A stretch of 64,000 nucleotides of DNA from RYN-230 sp963717125 (lineage in GTDB: Bacteria; Actinomycetota; Actinomycetes; Streptosporangiales; Streptosporangiaceae). The position numbers and the translations under genes are program-made. This document shows, in pieces, positions 48,035-57,400 of this stretch; positions within the stretch are counted from its first letter, which is position 1; every line of letters starts with the position of its first letter. Location of the stretch: contig CAVQVG010000017.1 of assembly GCA_963717125.1 (NCBI GenBank), forward strand, positions 558,001 to 622,000, read 5' to 3'. The notes under the pieces are model-generated. The model saw only the letters and a program-made list of their open reading frames with translations, was not told the origin of the DNA and did not search any database.

Positions 48035-50761
48035 CCGGTGCCGCTGTCGTTCGGGCAGCAGCGGATGTGGTTCCTGAACCGGCTGGAGGGCGCCGGGGCG
48101 GTCTACAACATGCCGCTCGCCCTGCGCCTGACCGGGGACCTGAACCTGGCCGCGCTGGAGGCCGCCCTCGGCGATGTCGCCGGCCGGCACGAGAGCCTGC
48201 GCACCACCTTCCCGGAGACCGCGGGCACACCTCGCCAGGAGATCCTGGACGGCCCGGCCGGGCGCCCCACCCTGGTGATCGGCGAGGCGGCGGCGCAGGA
48301 GGACCTGCCCGGCCTGCTTGCGGACGAGGCTGGGCGTGGCTTTGATCTGCGGTCCGAGCTGCCGTGGCGAGCGGCGCTGTGGGCGGTCTCGCCGACTGAG
48401 CAGGTGCTGATGATCGTGATGCATCACATCGCGGGTGATGGCTGGTCGATGGGCGTGCTGGCCCGCGATCTGGGCACCGCGTATGCCGCCCGGTGCGCGG
48501 GTCAGGTCCCGGGGTGGGCGCCGCTGCCGGTGCAGTACGCCGACTACGCGATCTGGCAGCGTGAGGTCCTCGGCTCAGAAGACGACCCGGACAGCCCGGC
48601 CGCGGTGCAGCTGGCCTACTGGCGGCAGGCGCTGGCCGGGGTCCCGGAGGAGATCGCGCTGCCCGCTGACCGGCCCCGCCCGGCCACGGCGTCGCATCGG
48701 GGCGGGGCGGTGCAGGTCGGGGTGGGTGCGGAGGTGCACGCCGGCCTGGTGGAGGTGGCCCGGGCGGGGCGGGCGACGTTGTTCATGGTGGTGCAGGCCG
48801 CGCTGGCCGTACTGCTGTCCCGGCACGGCGGCGGGACGGATATCCCGGTCGGCACCTCCATCGCCGGGCGCGGCGACGCGACCCTCGATGATCTGATCGG
48901 GATCTTCCTGAACACGCTCGTGCTGCGGGCTGACCTGTCGGGTGACCCGTCGTTCGCTGAGCTGGTGGGCCGGGTCCGGGAGGCCGACCTGGCCGCGTAC
49001 GCGCATCAGGATCTGCCGTTCGAGCATCTGGTGGAGGCGCTGAGCCCGGCCCGGTCGCTGGCCCGCAACCCGCTGTACCAGGTCATGCTCACCTTCCAGA
49101 ACATCCCCGAAGACCAGCAGGCCACCTGGGACCTCCCCGGCCTGCGCGCGACCGGAGTCCAGCTCGGCTCGGGGACCGACGCGGCCCGGTTCGACCTGGC
49201 CCTCACCCTGCGCGAGCGGCGCGACAGGACCGGCGCGCCCGCAGGTATCGAGGGTGGCATTCAGTTCGCGGCGGACTTGTTCGACCGAGGTACGGCGGAG
49301 GCGCTGGCGGCCCGGCTGTCTGGAGTGCTGGGTCAGGTGGCCGCGGATCCGGGTCTGCGGGTCAGTCAGGTAGGGGTGCTCAGCCCGGCCGAACGCAGCG
49401 AGATCGTGGGTGCGTGGAACGACACCACGACGGAGCTGCCGGGCCTGACGCTGGGTGAGCTGGTCGTGGCCCAGGCGGCCCGGACGCCGGATGCCCCGGC
49501 GGTCATCTGCGGCGAAGCGACCTGGTCGTATGCGGAGCTCGAGGCGGCGTCGGGCCGGATCGCGGCCCACCTGGCCAGGCTCGGTGCGGGCCCGGAGCGC
49601 GTGGTCGCCGTGGCCCTGCCACGGTCGGCGGAGATGGTCGCCGCCGTGCTCGGCGTGACCAAGACCGGTGCGGCGTACCTGCCGGTGGATCCGGACTACC
49701 CGGCCGAGCGGGTCACCTTCATGCTCACCGACGCAAGGCCCACCCTGATCATCTGCACCACGGCCACCGTTGGTCTGCTGCCGGATACGGCTGGGCTGCG
49801 GCAGGGAGCGGGCGCGCGGCACTCGGTGCTCGCCGGAGCCGAGTTGGCTGGGGTTGGGCTGGCCGGCGGTGGGCTGGCCGAAGCTGCTGAGCGGCCAGCG
49901 GCAGCGCAGTCACAGCTAGCCGGTACCGGCGCTGCGACAACTGATGGCAATGGCCTCGCGGCCCATCCGACGAACGGTGCCGCTAACGGTGATGGCGCTA
50001 CGAACGGCTCCGTTACCCACCCCGTTGGTGCTGGTGTGGTGCGGGTGGTGCTGGATGACCCGGCTACGGCGGCGGCGATCGCGGCGTGCGCGCCGGATGG
50101 TCTGGGTGTGCGGGGGGGTGTGGATGGCGCGGCGTATGTGATTTACACGTCGGGGTCAACGGGGGTGCCGAAGGGTGTGGTGGTCTCGCACCGGGGCCTG
50201 GCCGGTCTGGTATCGAGTCAGGCGGAGCGGTTCGGGGTGGGTGCGGGGTCGCGGGTGCTGCAGTTCGCCTCGCTGAGTTTCGACGCCGCGGTGTCGGAGC
50301 TGGCGGTGACGCTGGGTTCGGGGGCGGCGCTGGTCGTGCCCCGGGCGGGGCAGCTGCCGCCGGCTGGGTCGCTGGCTGAGGTGGTGGCGGCGGGGCAGGT
50401 GACGCATCTGACGGTGCCGCCGTCGGTGCTGGCCACGGTGGAAGACAGCCTGCCGGGGTCGGTGCGCACGGTGGTGGTGGCGGGGGAGGCGTGCCCGCCC
50501 GGGCTGGCGGCCCGCTGGGCGCGGGGCCGGCGGGTGATCAATGCGTATGGGCCGACCGAGGTGACGGTCTGCGCCAGCATGAGCGCGCCCCTGGACCCCG
50601 GCGCTCTCGTCGGTGCCGGCGGGCAGGCCGGTGGCCAACGCCCAGGTGTTCGTCCTCGACGCCCTGCTAGCTCCCGTCCCCCCGGGGGTGACCGGGGAGC
50701 TGTATGTCGCCGGGTCTGGCCTGGCGCGGGGGTATCTGGGGCGGGCTGGGCTGACGGGTGA
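44957..50761 (+). CDS. NRPS fragment 4: C9 - A9 - T9 - C10 - most of A10
   Basis: Genuine NRPS sequence runs from about 44995 (RHESLRT of C9) to 50611. It contains C9 (HHIAADG intact), A9, T9, C10 and A10 up to the PLDPGALV stretch after the YGPTE core. A10 carries an insertion of about 80 residues before its A3 core. At 50611 an extra C (CTCGTCGGTGCC instead of CTCGTGGTGCC, as at the matching place in modules 2 and 8) shifts the frame. The last 50 codons of this open frame are shadow. Confidence 0.86.
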   Translation: MPPRWRPRSATSPDRHESLRTIFPDTAGTPRQDIRTGRAGRPVLVVRHVPEQGVPAALAEEARRGFDLRSELPWRALLLAISPSEHVLMIVLHHIAADGWSMGVLARDLGTAYAARRAGQLPEWTALPVQYADYAIWQRDVLGSADDPGSPAAAQLAYWRQALAGIPEEIPLPADRPRPAEFSHRGGAVEVQVGGDVHAGLVEVARTGRATLFMVIQAALAVLLSRHGGGADIPVGTSVAGRGDAGLDNLIGFFLNTLVLRTDLAGDPTFAELVGRVREADLAAYAHQDLPFEHLVEALSPARTLARHPLYQVMLTFQLAQQDQEEWQLPGLRVIPEPPAAGTGTARVDLSITLAERRDVGGAPSGIEGGILYSADLFDPATAEALAVRLAGVLGQVAADPGVRVSQVQVLSSAERRQVVRDWNDTATELAGLTLGELVAAQAARTPAAPAVMCGEVTWSYAELEAASGRIAGYLAGLGAGPEQVVAVAVPRSADMVAAVLGVAKTGAAYLPVDPGYPAERVAFMLTDAQPTLILCTTETAGLLGGAAGDGAVRVVLDDPATAAAIAACAPDGLGVRASVDGAAYVIYTSGSTGVPKGVVVSHRGLAGLVSSQAERFGVGAGSRVLQFASLSFDAAVSELAVTLGSGAALVVPGPGQLPPAGSLAEVVAAGGVTHLTVPPSVLATVEDALPGSVRTVVVAGEACPVPLAAEWARDRRVINAYGPTEVTVCASMSQPLHPDAVLVPAGQPVANAQVFVLDAALSPLPPGVTGELYVAGAGLARGYLGRAGLTAERFVACPFGPAGARMYRTGDLARWTGDGELVFAGRADEQVKIRGFRIEPAEIEAVLTAHPTVAQAAVIAREDQPGQQRLVGYVVVSTSGGVDVHVLREHMAGRLPEYMVPSAVVVLESLPVTVNGKLDRAALPAPEFGGVVVSREPRTAAEQIVCGLFAEVLGLERAGAEDSFFELGGDSLLAMRLIARVRAVLDVEIGIGDLFTAPSPAAIVELAEAGAAMPRMALASAARPEPVPLSFGQQRMWFLNRLEGAGAVYNMPLALRLTGDLNLAALEAALGDVAGRHESLRTTFPETAGTPRQEILDGPAGRPTLVIGEAAAQEDLPGLLADEAGRGFDLRSELPWRAALWAVSPTEQVLMIVMHHIAGDGWSMGVLARDLGTAYAARCAGQVPGWAPLPVQYADYAIWQREVLGSEDDPDSPAAVQLAYWRQALAGVPEEIALPADRPRPATASHRGGAVQVGVGAEVHAGLVEVARAGRATLFMVVQAALAVLLSRHGGGTDIPVGTSIAGRGDATLDDLIGIFLNTLVLRADLSGDPSFAELVGRVREADLAAYAHQDLPFEHLVEALSPARSLARNPLYQVMLTFQNIPEDQQATWDLPGLRATGVQLGSGTDAARFDLALTLRERRDRTGAPAGIEGGIQFAADLFDRGTAEALAARLSGVLGQVAADPGLRVSQVGVLSPAERSEIVGAWNDTTTELPGLTLGELVVAQAARTPDAPAVICGEATWSYAELEAASGRIAAHLARLGAGPERVVAVALPRSAEMVAAVLGVTKTGAAYLPVDPDYPAERVTFMLTDARPTLIICTTATVGLLPDTAGLRQGAGARHSVLAGAELAGVGLAGGGLAEAAERPAAAQSQLAGTGAATTDGNGLAAHPTNGAANGDGATNGSVTHPVGAGVVRVVLDDPATAAAIAACAPDGLGVRGGVDGAAYVIYTSGSTGVPKGVVVSHRGLAGLVSSQAERFGVGAGSRVLQFASLSFDAAVSELAVTLGSGAALVVPRAGQLPPAGSLAEVVAAGQVTHLTVPPSVLATVEDSLPGSVRTVVVAGEACPPGLAARWARGRRVINAYGPTEVTVCASMSAPLDPGALVGAGGQAGGQRPGVRPRRPASSRPPGGDRGAVCRRVWPGAGVSGAGWADG

Positions 50762-51460
50762 GCGGTTCGTGGCGTGCCCGTTCGGGCCAGCTGGGGCGCG
50801 GATGTACCGGACGGGTGACCTGGCCCGCTGGAGCGCGGCGGGGGAGCTGGTGTTCGCGGGGCGGGCCGATGAGCAGGTGAAGATTCGCGGGTTCCGGATC
50901 GAGCCCGCCGAGATCGAAGCCGTGCTGGCCGCCCACCCGGCGGTGGCGCAGGCCGCGGTGATCGCGCGGGAGGACCAGCCGGGCCAGCAGCGGCTGGTCG
51001 GCTACGTCGTCCAGGTGGGTGCGGGCGGGGTGGACGCCGAACAGCTGCGCACGATGGTCGCGGGGCGGCTGCCGGAATACATGGTGCCGTCTGCGGTGGT
51101 GGTGCTGGAGTCGCTGCCGGTCACGGTCAACGGCAAGCTGGACCGGGCCGCGCTGCCCGCGCCGGAGTTCGGTGGGCTGGTGGTCAGCCGGGAGCCGCGG
51201 ACCGCGGCGGAACAGATCGTCTGCGGCCTGTTCGCCGAAGTCCTCGGGCTGGAGCGGGTGGGTGCGGAGGACAGTTTCTTCGAGCTGGGCGGGGACTCGC
51301 TGCTGGCGATGCGGCTGATCGCCCGGGTCCGCGCCGTGCTGGACGCGGAGATCCCGATCCGGGGCCTGTTCACCGCCACCCCGGCCGGCATCGCGCAGCT
51401 GGCCGGGTCGGCTGACTCGCCCCGGATGCCGCTGGCGCCGGCGGCCCGGCCGGAGGTCGT
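48035..51460 (+). other. NRPS module 10: C, A (Tyr/beta-OH-Tyr code, with insertion), T
   Basis: The A code is D-A-S-T-V-A-A-V-C-K. About 80 additional Ala/Gly/Thr/Asn-rich residues (about 49785-50036) precede the A3 core. A frameshift lies at 50611. Confidence 0.73.
49785..50036 (+). other. Low-complexity insertion in A10 before the A3 core
   Basis: About 84 codons rich in Ala, Gly, Thr, Asn and Ser separate ICTTATVGLLP from VVRVVLDDPATAAA. Short, different inserts occur at the same place in A1 and A6. The second half (GDGATNGS area) is less GC-rich than its surroundings. Confidence 0.8.
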
Positions 51461-54400
51461 GCCGCTGTCGTTCGGCCAGCAGCGGATGTGGTTCCTCAAC
51501 CAGCTGGATGTCACCTCAGCGGCCTACAGCATCCCGCTCGCCCTGCGGCTGACCGGGGACCTGGACGTGGCCGCGCTGCAGGCCGCGCTCGGCGACGTCG
51601 CCGGCCGGCACGAGAGCCTGCGCACCATCTTCCCCGACACCGCCGGCACGCCGCGGCAGGAGATCCTGGACGGCCCGGACGGGCGGCCCACCCTGGTGAT
51701 CGGCGAGGTGGCCGAGGTGGGCCTGCCCGGACTGCTGGCTGCGCAGGCAGGCCAGGGGTTCGACCTGCGGTCCGAGCTGCCCTGGCGGGTGGCGCTGTGG
51801 GCGGTCTCGCCGTCCGAGCAGGTGCTGATGATCGTGATGCATCACATCGCCGGTGACGGCTGGTCGATGGGCGTGCTGGCCCGCGACCTGGGCACCGCCT
51901 ACGCCGCCCGGTGCGCGGGTCAGGTCCCGGGGTGGGCGCCGCTGCCGGTGCAGTACGCCGACTACGCCATCTGGCAGCGCGACGTGCTCGGCTCGGCAGA
52001 CGACCCGGGCAGCCCGGCCGCGGTGCAGCTGGCCTACTGGCGGCAGGCACTGGCCGGAATCCCGGACGAGACCCCGCTGCCCGCCGACCGGCCCCGGCCG
52101 GCTACCCCGTCCCATCGTGGTGGGCTGGTCGAGGTGGGGGTGGGCGCGGAGGTGCATGCCGGGCTGGTGGAGGTGGCCCGGGATGGGCGGGCGACGTTGT
52201 TCATGGTGGTGCAGGCCGCGCTGGCCGTGCTGCTGTCCCGGCATGGCGCGGGTGTGGATGTGCCGGTGGGCACGGTGGTGGCTGGGCGTGGTGATGCGGC
52301 GCTGGATGAGCTGGTCGGGTTCTTCGTCAACACCCTGGTGCTGCGCACCGACCTGTCCGGCGACCCCACCTTCGCCGAGCTGGTCACCCGGGTCCGCGAA
52401 GCCGACCTGGCCGCCTACGCCCACCAGGACCTCCCCTTCGAGCGCTTGGTAGACGCGCTGAGCCCGGCGAGGTCGCTGACCCATCACCCGCTCTTCCAGG
52501 TCATGCTGGCGTTCCAGAACATCCCCCGGGAGCAGCGGGCCGCATGGGACCTGGTGGGCCTGCGGGCGACCCCAGTCCAGAGCGGTTCCGAGGCCAATGC
52601 CGCCCGATTCGACCTGTCGGTAACGCTCGGCGAGCGCCGGGATAGTGATGGTGGCGCCGCTGGTCTGGATGGTGGGATTCAGTTCTCCGGTGATCTGTTT
52701 GACCGGGCGACGGTGCTAGCGCTGGCCAGCCGGCTGACCAGGGTGCTGAGCCAGGTCGCGGCGGATCCGGAGGTGCGGGTCAGTCAGCTGGACGTGCTCA
52801 GCCCAGCCGAGCAGCAGCAGGTTGTGCGCGGCTGGAACGACACCGCGGCGCCGGTGCCGGCTGGCGGGCTGGGTGCGCTGCTGGCCAGGCAGGCGGCTCG
52901 GACCCCGGACGCCCCAGCGGTCATCTGCGGGGACGTGACCTGGTCGTATGCGGAGCTCGAGGCGGCGTCAGGCCGGATCGCTGGCTACCTGGCCGGGCTG
53001 GGGGTAGGCCGGGAGCAGGTGGTGGCGGTGGCCGTGCCGCGGTCGGCGGAGCTGGTCGCCGCGATGCTCGGCGTGGTGCAGGCGGGTGCGGCGTACCTGC
53101 CAATCGACCCGGGCTACCCGGCCGAGCGGATCAGCTTCATGCTCACCGACACCCGCCCGGCGGCAGTGCTGTGCACGGCGGCGACGGCGGAGCTGCTGGA
53201 CGCCGCGGCTGGCGACGGTGTGCCGCGGGTGGTGCTGGATGACCCGGCCACCGCGGCGGCCATCGCGGCAGGTCAGCCGCTATCCGTGCGGGTGCGCCCG
53301 GGTGATGTGGCGTACGTGATGTACACCTCGGGGTCAACCGGGGTGCCCAAGGGGGTGGCGGTCACCCACGCGGGCGTGGCCGTGCTGGCCGGGGACCGCT
53401 GCTGGGGTGACGGCGCTGGGATGGCCATGCTGGCGCACGCGCCGTTCGCTTTCGACGCCTCGACGATGGAGCTGTGGATCCCGCTGCTGCGCGGCGGCCA
53501 GGTAGTGGTCGCCCCGGCCGGTGAGGTAGACGCCGGGGTGATTGGCAGGCTGGCGGCCCGGGGTGTGGTGGATGTGGTGCATGTCACCGCAGGCGTGTTC
53601 CGGGTGCTGGCGGAGGAGTCGCCGGGGTGTTTCGCCGGACTGGCTGAGGTGTGGACCGGCGGGGACGTGGTGCCCGCGGCGGCGGTGGCGCGGGTCCGGG
53701 CAGCGTGCCCGGGTGTCCTGATCCGGCACATATACGGGCCAACCGAGGTCACCGTCTGCGCCGCGGTCTACCAGCTGCCGGCTGGGCAGCTGGCGCCAGA
53801 AGTGCTGCCCGTGGGCCGGCCCCGGGATAACACGCGGGTGTTCGTGCTCGATGCCGGGCTGTGCCCAGTGCCGCCGGGCGTGACCGGGGAACTGTATGTC
53901 GCCGGGGCCGGGGTGGCCCGGGGGTATCTGGGCCGTCCGGCCTTGACCGCCGAGCGGTTCGTGGTGTGCCCGTTCGGGCCGGCTGGGGCGCGGATGTACC
54001 GGACCGGGGATCTGGCCCGCTGGAGCGCGGCTGGGGAGCTGGTGTTCGCGGGGCGGGCGGATGCGCAGGTGAAGATCCGCGGGTTCCGGATCGAGCCGGG
54101 CGAGATCGAGACGGTGCTGGCCGCCCACCCGGCCGTGGCCCAGGCCGCGGTCCTCGCCCGGGAAGACCAGCCGGGCCAGAAGCGGCTGGTCGGCTACGTC
54201 GTCCCCACCAGCACTGGTGGGGTGGATGTGCAGGTGCTGCGGGAGCATGTGGCGGCGCGGCTGCCGGAGTACATGGTGCCGGCGGCGGTGGTGGTGCTCG
54301 ATGTGCTGCCGGTGACGGTCAACGGGAAGCTGGACCGGGGTGCGCTGCCGGCGCCGGAGTTCGGTGGGGCGCTGATCAGCCGGGAGCCGCGGACCGCGGC

Positions 54401-57400
54401 GGAGGAGATTGTCTGCGGTTTGTTCGCTGAGGTGCTGGGTCTGGAGCGGGTGGGTGCGGAGGACAGTTTCTTCGAGCTGGGCGGGGACTCGCTGCTGGCC
54501 ATGCGGCTGATCGCGCGGGTGCGGGCGGTGCTGGACGCGGAGGTGCCGATCCGGGGGCTGTTCACGGACCCGTCCCCGGCCGGGATCGCCCGGCTGGCCG
54601 AGTCGGGTGGCGCGGGACGTACGCCGCTGGCGCCCGTGGCGCGGCCCGAGGTTGTGCCGCTGTCGTTTGGGCAGCAGCGGATGTGGTTCCTCAACCGGCT
54701 GGAAGGCGCCGGACCCGTGTACAACATGCCGCTGGCGCTGCGGCTGACCGGGGACCTCGATGCCGAGGTGCTGGAGGCGGCCCTGGGCGATGTCGCCGAT
54801 CGGCACGAGAGCCTGCGCACGATCTTCCCCGAGACCGGCGGCACGCCCCGGCAGGAGATCCTGGCCGGCCCGGCCGGGCGGCCCGCGCTGGCCGTGCGCC
54901 AGGCCGCGGACGACGACCTGCCCGACCTCCTCGCCGAAGAGGCCGCCCGCGGCTTTGACCTGCGCACCGAGCTGCCGTGGCGGGCGGCGCTCTGGACGGT
55001 CTCGCCGTCTGAGCACGTGCTGATGATCGTCATGCACCACATCGCCGGAGACGGCTGGTCGATGGGCGTGCTCGCCCGCGACCTGGGCGGCGCCTACGCC
55101 ACCCGCTCCACCGGCCAAGCCCCGCACTGGGCGCCGCTGCCGGTGCAATACGCCGACTACGCCATCTGGCAGCGCAACGTCCTCGGCTCCGAGGACGACC
55201 CGGACAGCCCAGCCGCCCGTCAGCTGGCCTACTGGCGGCAGGCACTGGCCGGAATCCCCGAGGAGATCCCGCTGCCCGCCGACCGGCCCCGCCCGGCCAG
55301 CGCCTCCCACCAGGGTGGCCTGGTCAAGGTGCGGGCCGGTGCGGACGTGCACGCCGGGCTGGTGGATGCCGCCCGGGCCGGGGGGGCGACGTTGTTCATG
55401 GTGGTGCAGGCCGCGCTGGCGGTGCTGCTGTCGCGGCACGGCGGCGGCGACGACATCCCGGTCGGCACCTCCATCGCCGGCCGTGGCGATGCGGCCCTGG
55501 ACGACCTGGTCGGGTTCTTCCTGAACACCCTGGTGCTGCGCACCGACCTGTCGGGTGACCCCACGTTCACCGAACTGGTGGCCCGGATCCGGGAGACCGA
55601 CCTGGCCGCCTACGCGCACCAGGACCTCCCGTTCGAGCACCTGGTGGAAGCGCTCAGCCCGGCCCGGTCCCTCGGCCGCAACCCGCTGTACCAGGTCATG
55701 CTCACCTTCCAGAACATCCCCCAAGGCAAGCAGGCCACCTGGGAACTGCCCGGCCTGACGGCCCGCCCGGCCCGGTCGGGCGCCGGGACGGATACCGCCC
55801 GGTTCGACCTGGCCGTCACCCTCCGCGAGCGACGGGACGCCGATGGCGCCCCGGGTGGGATCGAGGGTGACATCCAGTACGCGGCTGATCTGTTCGACCG
55901 GGAAACCGCGGCGGCATTGGCCTGGCTGACCGCGGTGCTGGGCCAGGTCGCGGCCGACCCGGACCTGCGGGTCAGCCAGGTGGACGTGCTCAGCCCAGCC
56001 GAGCGGCGCCAGATCGTGCGGGACTGGAACGACACCACGACAACCGTGCCGGGTCTGGCGCTGGGTGAGCTGTTCGCGGCGCAGGCGGAGCGCACCCCGA
56101 ACGCCCCAGCGGTCAGCTGCGGCGACATGACCTGGTCCTACGCAGAACTGGACGCGGCCTCAGACCTGGTCGCGGCGTACCTGACTGGGCTGGGCGCCGG
56201 GCCGGAGCAAGTCGTGGCGGTGGCCATGCCACGGTCCGCGGAGCTGGTCGCCGCCATCCTCGGCGTCACCAAGACCGGCGCCGCCTACCTGCCGATCGAC
56301 CCGGCCTACCCAGCCGAGCGGATCACGTTCATGCTCACCGATGCCCGGCCTGCCCTGATCCTGTGCGCCACCGCCACCGCGGCGCTGCTGGGCCAGCTGA
56401 CCGGCCACGATGCGCGTGCCGTGCGGCCGGTAGTGCTGGATGACCCGGCCACCGCGGCGGCCATCGCCGTCTGCCAGCCGGCTGGCCTGCGCCCGCGGGT
56501 CAGCATGGACCACGCTGCCTATGTGATCTACACGTCCGGGTCAACGGGAGTACCCAAGGGCGTCGTCGTCTCGCACCGGGGCCTGGCCAGCCTGGTCGCC
56601 AGCCAGGCGGATCGCTTCCAGGTGGCGGCCGGGGCGCGGGTGCTGCAGTTCGCCTCGCTCAGCTTCGACGCCGCCGTGTCGGAACTCGCCGTCACCCTCG
56701 CTTCCGGTGCGGCGCTCGTGGTGCCTGCGCCTAGCCAGCTGCCCCTGGCCGGGTCGCTGGCCGAGGTAACTGCGTCGGGCCAGGTGACCCACCTGACCGT
56801 GCCGCCCTCGGTGCTGGCCACCGTGGACGGCAGCCTGCCGGAGTCGGTTTCCACCGTGGTGGTGGCCGGCGAGGCCTGCCCGCTGCCGCTGGCGGGCCGC
56901 TGGGCGCGAGAGCACCGGCTGATCAACGCCTACGGTCCCACCGAGGTGACGGTCTGCGCCACGATGAGCCAGCCCCTGCATCCCCGGGCCCGGCTGGTGC
57001 CGGCGGGTCGGCCGGTGGCCAATACCCAGATCTACGTGCTGGACTCGCTGCTGGCCCCGGTGCCGCCTGGGGTTACCGGCGAGCTGTATGTGGCCGGCGC
57101 GGGCCTGGCCCGTGGGTACCTGGGCCGGGCGGCCTTGACCGCGGAGCGGTTCGTGGCCTGCCCGTTCGGGACAGGCGGTAGCCGGATGTACCGGACGGGG
57201 GACCTCGCTCGCTGGACAGCAGACGGGGAGCTGGTGTTCGCCGGGCGGGCCGATGAGCAAGTCAAGATCCGCGGCTTCCGGATCGAGCCCGGCGAGATCG
57301 AAGCCGTCCTGGCCACCCACCCGGCCATCAGCCAGGCCGCCGTCGTGGCCCGCGAAGACCAGCCCGGCCAGCGGCGCCTCGTCGGCTACGTCGTCCCGGT

